In this document: one piece after another, positions 54,678 to 64,000 of the stretch
How the letters are laid out: the number at the start of each line of letters is the position of its first letter
How positions within the stretch are numbered: position 1 is the first letter of the stretch
Assembly (NCBI RefSeq): GCF_025370935.1
Contig: NC_133496.1
Location: 7,814,536-7,878,535, forward strand
Length of the DNA: 64,000 bases
DNA from: Choristoneura fumiferana
Taxonomy: Eukaryota > Arthropoda > Insecta > Lepidoptera > Tortricidae
Reading direction: 5' to 3'
Notes under the pieces: generated by a model
Told to the model about the DNA's origin: nothing
The model's input: the letters and a program-made list of their open reading frames with translations, nothing else
The model's database searches: none
Made by a program: the position numbers and the translations under genes

Positions 54678-55436
54678 GTTACTCCTTTAACTTAAAACAG
54701 CTAAACTGATTTATTTGAACTTTGATGTATAGGTAGCTCGCCGTCTGGAATATTATATTTACAAGCTAAGCTACTTTATATGTCGATATTCGAACTGGAT
54801 TAGGATAAAATTTCAAAATGTCATTCACTGGCTTTAGACTCATGAAATTAGCATTTTGTTTAAAATGCATAGTCAATAAAGATCACATTGAAACTTTGAC
54901 ATACATACATTTGAGTCTCGGGGAAGGACATACGTAGGATAGTTTTTATCCCGGAAAGTTGTATAGTTCCCGCGGTATAGCGATAACGAATTCTACGCGG
55001 TCGGATTCTCCGGTATCAGGCAGTTATTATATCAACACAAAGATATTTAATTTAACGCTCTCCTGTAAATAACTATAAAGATGTTTATTATTATTATAAA
55101 TTTTGCTTGTAGCCAGATACTCGGCATTAGCCATTGTCATTGTCAGGGGCCATATCGGCTCGCATGCTTATTGGAAGTCCGAATGTAATGTTTGTCAGAA
55201 CGATCGTTTGTCATAACTCTTTCTTCTCTGAATCCAATAATTGTTCAGAATTGTTATAAAACAAACCTAACCAAACCTATAGTTTCCCATAGGATGACCA
55301 TTTAAAAATTTCAGAAAACTGTAAGGTTTCAGTGGGAAAAAAATTATGATAAACGATGGTTCGGACAAAAATTACGGTATGACTAGCGAATATGCGAACT
55401 TTGGCGCTCCTACATTTTGTCGGTTACGCGGCGTTG
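54678..55436. other. Intergenic with LINE debris
   Basis: A LINE tail (ATCCCGGAAAGTTGTATAGT ... GTATAGCGATAACGAATTCT) at about 54945-55020 and an imperfect foldback around 55195-55385 (TTTGTCAGAACGATCGTTTG / ACGATGGTTCGGACAAA). No gene seen. Confidence 0.45.
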
Positions 55437-55740
55437 CAGTACAGTCAACGTCATAAATAACTGATTTTATGAAAAAATGACTTTCTGCCAAGTTTCTTGC
55501 GGCTCATTCTTCTTGGCAATGATGGTCTTTCCGAAAGCGCTGGTAGTTTAAAAAAAATGACGTGTAAAAGTGCCCATTGCGGCCTATTTACTGAATAAAT
55601 CATTTGAATTTGAATTTGAATTTAATCACTTTTGTACCTTGTCGCTTTCAGTCGGTACACAATTTCGTAAGGCTTTTTAAACATGACGTTAAAATGACAA
55701 GGTACAAAAGTGATCACTTATTTATGACGTTGACTGTACC
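55437..55740. mobile_element. MITE interrupted by a LINE 3' end
   Basis: GTACAGTCAACGTCATAAAT at the left and its complement (ATTTATGACGTTGACTGTAC) at the right are perfect. GATCACTTTTGTACCTTGTC / GACAAGGTACAAAAGTGATC extends the right arm pair. Between about 55463 and 55622 sits a LINE tail (TTTCTTGCGGCTCATTCTTC ... TTTGAATTTGAATTTGAATT). The MITE is therefore older than the LINE tail. Confidence 0.75.
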
Positions 55741-56160
55741 ATTGACATGTAAAATAGAAATGCAGTTTGTTTAATAGGCCATTCACTTCAGCTCTCCCCG
55801 CTTAGTACTAAATTATTAACTCACGCGTTTAAAAATAAATCAATATGGTCATTAAGTGACAATTACAAACTCAGTAAAACAATGATTCACGTACCTTTAG
55901 GCATTTTGAATTATTCACTTTGAGGTAAACAACACATTTAATACATTAGCGCACATATTCAATAAAACACTTTTGTGAAACTAAATTTTTCAACTAAAAA
56001 ACAAAAAAAAATACTACGGCTATTACATTTATTTGGCATTGATAAGACAAATTTGAACTTTATTACGAAGGCGATAACAGCATGCGCGAGCGCTCCTGTG
56101 TGACACAAACACGTTTACTACATTGAAGTGACAAAACGCTACTAAAGTACTAACAAAACA
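55741..56160. other. Intergenic, nothing recognised
   Basis: AT-rich, no long frame on either strand. Confidence 0.4.
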
Positions 56161-56166
56161 ATCAGA

Positions 56167-56430
56167 AGGCCTACTCCGAAACTCGAAACTCGAAGTTCGT
56201 ATCGTGCCGTCCCTCTCGCTCTCGTATTAAATATTATAAGTGTCAGAGGGACCGCACGACACGAACTTCGAGTTTCGGGTTTCGTAGTAGCCCTGCAGTG
56301 CATGTATGTACGAAGTGCAAAATCGAACTTCATATCATGCCGTCCCGCTGACGCTTAAGTTATTTAATACTAGAGTGAGAGGGACGGTACGATAAGAACT
56401 TTGATTTTCGAATTTCGTGGTGTAGCCCCC
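56167..56430. mobile_element. Two adjacent foldback MITEs of family F1
   Basis: 56167-56293 and 56303-56430 are each near-complete palindromes of about 130 bp around CCGTCCCTCTCGCTCTCG or the equivalent core, set in opposite orientation and 9 bases apart. Together they could form a large cruciform. Confidence 0.75.
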
Positions 56431-57330
56431 CGGGTCTGAGAAGACTTAATAATGGTTCGAGTTGGAATGTAAACAAGTTCCTTAAAAACCGGCAGAGCAA
56501 TAATCCCAAGGTTGAATCATCCATAATGGGTGCCATAATTTATGGGTTAGACACAGACTTATTATTTGGTCCACGTAAATACCATGGTTTATACGCCTAT
56601 GGTCTTGTGGTCCCATTATTGTAAAAGAGCATACAAGACTAGATGGCGCTGTATGCTGAGTAAGCATTAATCATCATTGGAGGTTCGGTTAATGTACGAC
56701 TTGTAGTAGTCGACACGAAATTAATGATGTAACACTTCATAATAGGAAATATTCAAGCCTTTTTTTTAATTTAAATATGACTTTGTTGTTTAACAAACTG
56801 AGTTGTGGAAGAATTGTTTTAATATCTTAAAAAACCGGCCAAGAGCGTGTCGGACACGCCCAAGTTCGTATTCCGTTCTTTAAGTTTGACCATAAAAGCG
56901 TATTCAAAAATATTTGATACTTAGACTGCTTTGAGGATTTTTTGTAGCATCTACGAATAATAATTGTATTATTCGTAGCAATGCATGTTATTTTAAATCG
57001 AAGTTCATGTTCGACTTTATGTTATTATGATGTTGATTATAATGTAAATCTGTAGCTATTGTATAAAAATACATATGACATAACATATGGCGAGACAGTG
57101 ATATCCATTCCCATTAATTACATTGTAACTTCGATTGACATGACCTATGTTTAACTAATAAATATTAAGTTTGATAATAATTTAAATTTAAGGTAAACTA
57201 CATCATAAATAAATAACTAGATTATAGTTAGTGTGATGTATTGTTAGGTTTTTGATAAAATCGTTTTCAAACCGACAGCGTAACGGCTCAAAACAATACA
57301 CCATTTTTATTTAGACCTTCTAAAGACTGC
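56431..57330. other. Intergenic with a LINE tail
   Basis: At about 56835-56875 the minus strand has the CGTGTCCGACACGCTCTTGG LINE end seen at 6560 and 31650. The remainder shows nothing recognisable. Confidence 0.45.
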
Positions 57331-58377
57331 CATCATCATCATCCCAGCCTATACAGGGTGGCCCATTTAGACCGGTCAGTATGGGAAAGTCTGAAACTAT
57401 AAGACATACGAAGATCTGTTTTTAGGAACCGTGTCATCGATTTTAAAAGCAAGAAAAACTGCACTCAGCTCAGGAATCGAACTCTGACGTTTTGAGAAAT
57501 AAAACTCGCCTCCCCTCTGAGAAGTCTAAAATGAGTATTAAGTATAAATTAAAATGGAGCATTGTTTTGAGTTGATTAGCTGTTGATCTGCGTGACGTAA
57601 TATTAATAATTTATTAAACCAGGCGTTACCGTTATTCGTTACCGTTATTAATTAACTGAAACAATTAATTTGCTCACCCACTTGAACCCCTACTCACTCG
57701 CGTATTAATATAACGTCAATGATCCTTGAAATTGAAACTAGAATGATGCATCAGACTGGCGTCTGCGCAAATGAATTAATAATGAAGAGAGAAACGAATA
57801 AAAACTCTCGAGAGACGTCCTTCACTTTTGTTATGTTAGCAGATATTATCTGTTCGTTGATAATAAATCAAAATAAACGAGTTTGGGAATATTACGGGAA
57901 TAAATTTATAGTATTTTATGCAACTGTTCAAAACGCGTGAAAGACGCCACGAGCGTTTTAAGACCAAGTTATGCAACGTTGTATACAATGCTTTTACTAC
58001 GACTACTTTTGAATCATCATCATCATCATCAGGCTAGACTTTATTATAACTTATCTACGTAACACTGCTAACACATTCAACACGGTATGAAATATAAATG
58101 AAGCGAATTACGTTTCCCGCCAATGCGTTTTTTTTTATTCACGCTACTTAATACTTTTATAACAAATAAAACAATTAAGGACTAAACATAGGTACCCAGT
58201 CAAATATAAGTAAATATAAGTTCGATCAATGTACGATTGAAATCGTAAAAATTAATTTTGCGTTTTTTTTTTAGATCCAATGTGGTCTCACATAAATGGT
58301 GACGCCTATCTCAAAACACAAGTAGGTACTCAAGAATATTGAGCAAAATATTTTTTTTTAAATAGCTTAAAATGGTG
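57331..58377. other. Intergenic
   Basis: A SINE family 1 tail remnant (CATCATCATCCCAGCCTATA) at 57333-57353 runs into CAGGGTGGCCCATTTAGACC, the start of an unplaced repeat. Plus-strand frame 57719-57940 has no known domain. A (CAT)n stretch lies at 58015-58030. Confidence 0.4.
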
Positions 58378-58659
58378 CTTTTTTTATTCGACTGGATGGC
58401 AAACGAGCAAGTGGGTCTCCTGATGGTAAGAGATTTACCACCGCCCATCGACACCTGCAACACCAGGGGGATTTCAGATGCGTTGCCAACCTAGAGGCCT
58501 AAGATGGGATACCTCAAGTGCCAGTAACTTCACCGGCTGTCTTACTCTCCACGCCGAAACACAACAGTGCAAGCACTGCTGCTTCACGGCAGGATTAGCG
58601 AGCAAGATGGTGGTAGCAATCCGGGCGGACCTTGCACAAGGTCCTACCACCTGCAAATG
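58378..58659 (-). mobile_element. Retroposon family R, complete reference copy
   Basis: TTTTTTTATTCGACTGGATG at the left (poly-A end on the minus strand) through CTTGCACAAGGTCCTACCAC at the right. Eight or more copies in 64 kb, variably 5'-truncated with an A-rich end, fit target-primed retroposition. No RNA polymerase III boxes are obvious, so it may be the tail of a LINE and not a SINE. Confidence 0.75.
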
Positions 58660-60159
58660 CTATGCTGCTATGATCAAAACATTGAACAAGGGTGTTTATT
58701 TTCGAAAGAAAAAAACAAAAAGTCTAAATACCTCGGAAACCACGCAACTTTTACTAAACCTATTATAGCTTAATTATAACGTCCTAAGTGCAGTCTATCC
58801 GTAGTTTAAGGATTATCCGCTCATTACCTAACACCCTGTATATGTTGAAATAATTTCAGAAATAAAAACTGACGACTCTCGTCTAAGTCTTAAGTACAAC
58901 GTCTCCTGTTAAAAAAAGACCAGAATATTCATTTAAATATTTACCTAAAACCAAGTCTATTAAGTTTTGATTTAATACCTGCACTATTATATTTAAGGAA
59001 GTGGCCTTCCGCCGATGTGATTTGATTGTAAAAAACATATAAAATGCCCAACATGTATCACAACAGTTATTATCATAACTGGTTTGTTTGACTCATGAGT
59101 TCTTTCCCGCACGCAATAATACCTAAATAATGTTTATCTTTGACAAGTGTATGACTATAACGATCAATCGATATGTTTGTTACGGGATGTATTTTGTTTT
59201 AAACAAATATAAACATAAATTATTATTAATGTTGTTACCCGCAACTTCACTAAAATAATCGGGTTCGTGGACCAAATTTAATGTTGGGGTTGTCACTAAA
59301 CTATAGCACTAAAAGATGCAGGTTGACTTTTGTCACTTTTTATTACGGTTTTCGCGTTAACAAAGTCTAGATTGAATTTAGCTGAATAATGTGATATAAT
59401 AAACGAGAGCGGACTTGTACAGGAAGCCATGTTGTAAGGAAGAGAGCGAGAGCGATATACGCCGTGTAAAAGAGACAGACGATCTCTATAACTGCGTTCC
59501 AAATTAATCTAATAGAATTTAGTACTTAATACTAAACAGGAATGACACGCTTCTTAGCAAGAAATCAAAATATTATGAAAACTTCTATAGTCAAATAATA
59601 ATTAATAATTTTGTTATAGTATCATTTGAATGTAGAATCAGTAGAACGTATGATTCACCACCTATGCACAAAATCTTCTGTACTTGTAAAACATATAGAT
59701 ACGAGCACGTATGCGACTCACCAACATGGCACAGCCTAATTGAAAAGAGCTAGAAATTTAAATAATTGGTAGACATGCATTGAGTTAGAGGTGTATCAAT
59801 CAGGAATTCTACAAAATTTCCGGTATAGGGAATTAGATAAAACTTGCTTTTGTCACGCAGCCGCATTTTTCGGATAAAAACTACTATGTCCTTCCCCGGA
59901 CTCAGTCGTACACCGAATTTCATCTGAATAGGTTCAGTGGTTTAGACGTGATGAGGTAACAAACAAACGAACTGACTTACAAACTTTCGCATTAAAGTTT
60001 GTACTTACCTGGAAGGTGACAAACGGATCTCTTAAATGTCGCTACATGTCCGTTTCTGCTTCAGCCGTAGGGCTGTATCGCGTATATTTTGACATAAATT
60101 AAAACAAAAATAGCCTTTATTCGCTGATAATAAAATCACATCAAAATAGTTTGTTGACA
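58660..60159. other. Intergenic with a LINE tail
   Basis: About 59860-59990 carries a CR1-like LINE tail (GACTCAGTCGTACACCGAAT, GGTTCAGTGGTTTAGACG). The rest is AT-rich with no coding candidate; the 68-residue minus-strand frame at 59296-59502 has no homology I know. Confidence 0.45.
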
Positions 60160-60315
60160 CCAGCCACATTCGTATCAGGTTGTCTCCAGGACATAGGGCC
60201 TCCTCCAGCTGCTGCCATTCTCCTCTATCCCTCGCTTCTCTTCTTACCTTTAGGCAGGTCATCCTCCTATCTCTTGTGTTGCCTCCTCTACTTCTTTTAC
60301 CATATTTTGACATAG
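60160..60315 (-). pseudogene. RTE-type LINE ORF, C-terminal remnant
   Basis: The minus strand encodes NTRDRRMTCLKVRREARDRG, EWQQLEEALCPGD, a recognisable end of an RTE-type LINE ORF. Only the last 40 or so residues remain. Confidence 0.5.
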
Positions 60316-60539
60316 GTACCTCAAAAAAAACCCGGAGCGCGAATCAAACTCGTTCTTGTCCGATTTCTTATTCTTCGAGGAGCGAAGCAATGGGAGAAGA
60401 TAACTTTTACAATAACAAAGAAATTATGGACCGGATTGTCAAGATTATAATGTACACCGGATTACCACAAAACTAAGACAGCCGTTGAACATGTGGTAAA
60501 CTAGTAAATTTTAGGTTTATCTAAAGGTAGCATTCCGTT

Positions 60540-60640
60540 GTTGGCAATCGCGGTCGGCGGTCGCGACACACGACTGCGAAGGTCGCCCATCCAGAGAAGA
60601 GGTCTCTGCCCAGCACTTGGACGATTATTAGTAATTTAAT
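60540..60640 (+). mobile_element. RTE-type LINE 3' end fragment
   Basis: GGTCGCCCATCCAGAGAAGA, then GGTCTCTGCCCAGCACTTGG. Tail only. Confidence 0.5.
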
Positions 60641-61195
60641 ATGCATTACGTACCGCTTATTAATGCACGTCTTACTGGGTAGTACATTATGCATTAAGTA
60701 CTATATTAACCGCACCCCGTCTGTCCAGCTAAGGCAGCCGTTCATGCTGCTTAGTTATTTAGTCCTAACTAGATTTTCAGAGCCATTAGTTTAGCCTCTA
60801 CGTCACTTAATATCACTTTAACTATTAGGTACTGCTTGAAAGCATGTGACCGCCGCCAAATTTCAAACTTATATTAAAGTAGATGCCACAAAGCCTTAGT
60901 CAAAAGATTTGATATAATTTAAAGGAAGCTTGTAAAAACGATTGAAAATTTTCCCATATTTAGGCATTGTACGTGTAACACACTAACATATAACACACTA
61001 GTTACATAGAGAGTTATACCTAGTGTCATCCACGAAGACGCGTGATTTTGTCAAAATTAGACATTAATGACATTGTAATAAAAACCACGGCACGCGTCAT
61101 CGTGAATGACTCTAAACCTATATGCCCCTATGTATGTCTTCACTTATCATTTCATGTTGCAAAAGATATTCCATTGCTAATTAATTTTCAATGAG
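60641..61195. other. Intergenic, weak inverted repeat
   Basis: GTGTCATCCACGAAGACGCG at 61022 and CGCGTCATCGTGAATGAC at 61093 form an imperfect inverted repeat of about 20 bp around a 50-base loop; otherwise unassigned. Confidence 0.4.
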
Positions 61196-61198
61196 AGA

Positions 61199-61280
61199 GA
61201 CTATATGGCCTCTCAAGCAGAGGCCAGAGAGAGAGTGGGTTCAATCCCAGGCTCGAACCTCTAAGTTTTTCGTAATTTAC
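61199..61280 (+). mobile_element. SINE family 1, head fragment
   Basis: GGCCTCTCAAGCAGAGGCC, GGGTTCAATCCCAGGCTCG and AACCTCTAAGTTTTTCGTA match the head of the SINE at 13013; the body is missing. Confidence 0.65.
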
Positions 61281-61292
61281 TATCCATTATTA

Positions 61293-61498
61293 GGACCGAT
61301 TCACACCGGAATGGCAGCGGCCGGTAGCAGTGCCACCTGCTACCTGACTTCCACAGGTGCCACCGACGCACATGTGCGTTCAAAATGTATGAATAGTTAT
61401 GACAGTGGCACTGGGCGAAGTTCCAAAAACGCATATACGCGTCGGTGGCAGTAAATGCATTAAAAGACCAGTACTGCCACTCCGGGGTGAATTGGCCC
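61293..61498. mobile_element. TWA-target MITE, GC-rich
   Basis: Ends GGACCGATTCACACCGGAAT and the complement of CTCCGGGGTGAATTGGCCC match at about 20 of 25 positions. TTA flanks both sides (61290-61292 and 61499-61501). 206 bp, unusually GC-rich for the window, with GGTGGCAG/CTGCCAC subterminal repeats. PIF/Harbinger type by target size (inference). Confidence 0.75.
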
Positions 61499-61823
61499 TT
61501 ACTGTCCATCAGGAGACAATTTTTCCAGTTTCCAGTGTATTTTGTCGTTAGTCGGTAAATAAATTATAGAAAACGAAATATGAGAGGCAGTGATGGATGA
61601 ACGCAGCCGCGGTTCTAGCCGTTGATCAAGGTAGAGCGAGATTGTCTACACCACTTCCGCGCATCTCAATATGTGCCGAGAACATTTTATTTTGCACTAG
61701 AAACTGGAAAGTGGCAACCCTTGCCATCTGGCGCCTGGAGCGAGAACTCCCCCTCTACTAGATCTTTGCTGATCTTGCTCGCTCTACCGCAGGGCCGGCG
61801 CTGGTTGAACGATGACAGCGTAA

Positions 61824-62159
61824 GAGCGTTTTCACATTATCCGATCCAATATCGGTATCGGACGACGATACGATATCGGGGCAAGTAAAATGTATGAAAT
61901 ATGTACCTGTCTTTCACATTGTCCGGACCGATATCGGATATCGGAGCCGGCACCGATATGTTCACGGCACCATCGGACGCCGTGGGATGTCGGACGATAA
62001 AGCTTGTATGTGTGCTATGCGTGTATCTAAATTGTCTCTGTGCGGCGGTATTGGAATGATTTTGTCGGAAATATATGAAAGCAGCACATGGTGTTGGCTA
62101 TCGGATGTCGTCCATCGTCGTTGTAAACCGATATCGGATCGGATAATGTGAAAACGCTC
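61824..62159. mobile_element. TWA-target MITE immediately upstream of Ado
   Basis: Ends GAGCGTTTTCACATTATCCG in perfect inverted form, continuing ATCC and then CGATATCGG after small changes. TAA flanks it (61821-61823 and 62160-62162). A second internal TTTCACATTGTCCGGACCGA at about 61914 resembles a third terminus, as if two copies had merged. It ends about 235 bases before the Ado start, so it lies in the promoter region. Frames through it are artefacts. Confidence 0.8.
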
Positions 62160-62393
62160 TAAATCTCTAGCGCGTAGTAATTCTATTCTCTTTGGTTAGG
62201 CAAATACAGACGGAAAAGTTGGCAATCAAATGTCAAACTGTCAGTTTGTAATCTAATTGCCCGGTTTGTGTGCAGAAGAATTTGTTCATCGGCACAGTTA
62301 AAAGAATTATTTGCAGAAGGTAAAGAATTTTTTCCCTAGTCAAAGCTAAGAACGCTCTTGACCAGATTTAGTCAGTTCTAGAACTGATTTCAT

Positions 62394-63154
62394 ATGAACA
62401 TGATGGACGAAGCAAAGAAGAACGAAGACGGCATACCACCTATCGTGGCAACGTACCGCCTAGCAAGACGGACCTTCCACCACAAAGCAGCAGGAGATAT
62501 CCCTGCTAACATAAATAAGCTAAAAACCCTAATGGACGGGCTAAAAAGCGAGGACCTTGGACTAGATCGAACTTTAACTGATCCTGCAACGTGGACTGAC
62601 CCTTAGGCCCACCTTACAAGGTTATCCAACTATATGATGACCCCGAAGTTGACATGTTTATACTAGTGCTGCGACCTGGTTTTACATTGCCGCTCCACGA
62701 TCATCCTCATATGCACGGACTTCTTAAAGTAATTTCTGGGTCCGCAAACGTCGTTAGTTTCTCTAAGTTTTCTAAACAAGAGAAGAACGATTTGAGCTTT
62801 GCAGTACGCGCGAAACACAAAATGGCTTGCTTGGCCCAAGGTTTTAAGAAACGTAGACTTTTTGCTAAAGTATCACAGGATGGTATACAGCAAGAAAATG
62901 ATCAGACTAGTATTCTAACACCTACTACGTCTAACTACCATAAAATAGAAGCTTTAGATGCGCCAGTCGCGTTCTTAGATGTTTTAGCTCCACCATACGA
63001 CACCCATATCGAAGGGATCGGACCCAGGATTTGTCGTTATTACAAAGTGGCCAACACATTAAGCAATGGCGTAGTTGAACTACGAGAGACATCGACACCA
63101 GTCTCCACAGTAAACTATGATAATGTTCCATACCTGGGTCCCAAGCTATTTTAA
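62394..63154 (+). CDS. Cysteamine (2-aminoethanethiol) dioxygenase, single exon, one frameshift
   Basis: Non-haem iron thiol dioxygenase of the PCO/ADO family, cytosolic. It adds O2 to cysteamine (giving hypotaurine) and, in animals, to N-terminal cysteines of proteins, so it acts as an oxygen sensor for N-degron turnover. The first frame (62394-62606) gives the N-terminal helices (ATYRLARRTFHHKAAGDI). The second, open from about 62607 with a Met at 62654, gives the cupin: LPLHDHPHMHG supplies two iron-binding His, NYHKIEALDAPVAFLDVLAP the third, and ICRYY keeps the Cys-X-Tyr pair that is cross-linked in human ADO. It ends YLGPKLF, close to the human PGPKVF end. A base missing from the C-run at about 62600 explains the frame change; assembly error is likely. 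Lack of introns is normal for this gene. Total about 250 residues, as expected. Confidence 0.88.
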
Positions 63155-63299
63155 TTTAATTAGGTCAACTAAAAGAGCCTTGACGATTTCAATTACGGTT
63201 ACTACTTCAGGAAAAAAAATAGGTTGAAAATGCAATAACCTTCTTCATGCAATGTGGGTACGCCGTGACTTAAATATTTTAAGGGAAATACATTCTTTC

Positions 63300-63435
63300 C
63301 CTTCTTAACCGTGGTCCGGTTGTGTAGTCCGGCCAGCCGGACTGTGGAAAATTTATTTTTTCCGTGATACGGTTAACCGCTCCAAGGAAAAGAAATAATT
63401 TTCAGCTGTCCGGTCAACCGGACCATGGAAAATCT
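63300..63435. repeat. CCGGAC-containing inverted/direct repeats in the Ado 3' UTR
   Basis: GTCCGGTTGTGTAGTCCGGC, CAGCCGGACTGTGGAAAAT and CAACCGGACCATGGAAAAT recur within 130 bases; GTCCGGTCAACCGGAC is a near-perfect palindrome. They could be a decayed MITE or a structured UTR. Confidence 0.5.
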
Positions 63436-63446
63436 TAACCACTTGT

Positions 63447-63469
63447 AATAAATGCAGAATGTAAATAAA
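63447..63469 (+). promoter_or_regulatory. Ado polyadenylation signals
   Basis: AATAAA at 63447-63452 and again at 63464-63469, about 300 bases after the Ado stop codon. Either could direct 3' cleavage. Confidence 0.6.
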
Positions 63470-63671
63470 TGTCGAATTAATTGAATGAAAGTAAGACTAA
63501 TATGACTATTTCTCAAAAAGTTGTCCTTTTTCAGTTGCCCACTTATTTAAAAATATATATATTTCCTGACGCAATTTCAACACAAAATATAAGTAATATT
63601 GTGTTTAAATATAATATACAAAACCTTGTGGTAAAGGTGATAAAAAGTCAGATAATCTTTGTTGTTGGGTC

Positions 63672-63820
63672 CAATTTTTTTTTGTTCGTCTGTATGGCAA
63701 ACGAGCAAGTGGGTCTCCTGATGGTAAGAAATCACCACCGCCCATAGACACCTGCAACACCAGAGAGATTGCAGATGCGTTGCCAACCTAGAGGCCTAAG
63801 TTGGGATACCTCAAGTGCCA
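63672..63820 (-). mobile_element. Retroposon family R copy, interrupted
   Basis: Poly-T left end and body to CCTCAAGTGCCA; the copy resumes at 63990 (GTGCCAGTAAT) at the window edge. Insertion of a LINE tail explains the break. Confidence 0.75.
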
Positions 63821-63989
63821 TGTATGTATTCCTTATTTCTGTCCATTGTAAAGGTTGCCTGGAAGAGATCGCTCTGAAGCGATAAGGCCGCCTATTGCTT
63901 ACCTTAGAAAATCTCTATGTATATACTTGTATTTTCTGTACTGCTTACTGTGTTGTGTGCAATAAAAGTTATTGTTATTGTATTGTATT
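63821..63989 (+). mobile_element. LINE 3' end inserted in retroposon R
   Basis: GTTGCCTGGAAGAGATCGCT, GCGATAAGGCCGCCTATTGC and TGCAATAAAAGTTATTGTTA are the 3' end of a lepidopteran LINE. GTGCCA is duplicated on both sides (63815-63820 and 63990-63995), giving the insertion boundaries. Confidence 0.75.
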
Positions 63990-64000
63990 GTGCCAGTAAT

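Noticed and set aside
61622..62151. Two plus-strand frames upstream of Ado
   Set aside because: They run through MITE ends and have no domain; the second lies almost wholly inside the 61824-62159 element.

Overview
The window looks like a nuclear scaffold from a moth or butterfly (Lepidoptera). The DNA is AT-rich, genes have short exons with GT/AG introns, and most of the sequence is dispersed repeats of the lepidopteran kind: tRNA-headed SINEs, RTE/CR1/jockey-type LINE tails, TA- and TWA-target MITEs and a copia LTR element. There is one N at 1770 and a 100-N gap at 17061-17160. Many one-base indels lie in homopolymers, which suggests a draft assembly from noisy reads.

Only two host genes are visible. 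(1) A TRPA-family ankyrin-repeat cation channel (minus strand, 35977-47692) can be followed through nine spliced coding segments plus a tail segment in a shifted frame. Together they encode about 1,020 residues: a disordered N-terminus, about ten ankyrin repeats, S1-S6 with a pore loop, and a cytoplasmic tail. The start codon was not found. (2) A single-exon cysteamine (2-aminoethanethiol) dioxygenase gene, Ado (plus strand, 62394-63154), is broken by one apparent single-base deletion but keeps every expected active-site residue. A decayed second TRPA tail lies at 10734-11370, so the channel locus was once at least duplicated.

Layout: 1-10325 is copy A of a repeat-dense block. 10326-23740 is a TE graveyard with the TRPA remnant at its start and the assembly gap in the middle. 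23740-34000 is copy B of the block. 34000-47700 holds the TRPA gene, whose introns carry a LINE, SINEs and MITEs. 49460-54677 is a complete copia element with near-identical LTRs and a perfect target duplication. 54678-61200 is TE relics with no gene seen. 61290-62160 holds two TWA-target MITEs, followed by Ado; 63470-64000 is nested retroposons.

The A/B comparison is the most informative part of the window. Copy B carries a 2.6 kb Tc1-like element where A has an empty TA site, and A carries a 1.44 kb pogo-like element where B has an empty TA site. The two copies also differ in minisatellite number and in several deletions. I see no bacterial-type system, CRISPR array, rRNA or genuine tRNA gene, and nothing I would claim as a wholly new biological system. 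The best candidates for undescribed elements are the pogo-like element with an array of 12-bp sites, and a long-TIR element built from repeated ATCRYGAAAT motifs.
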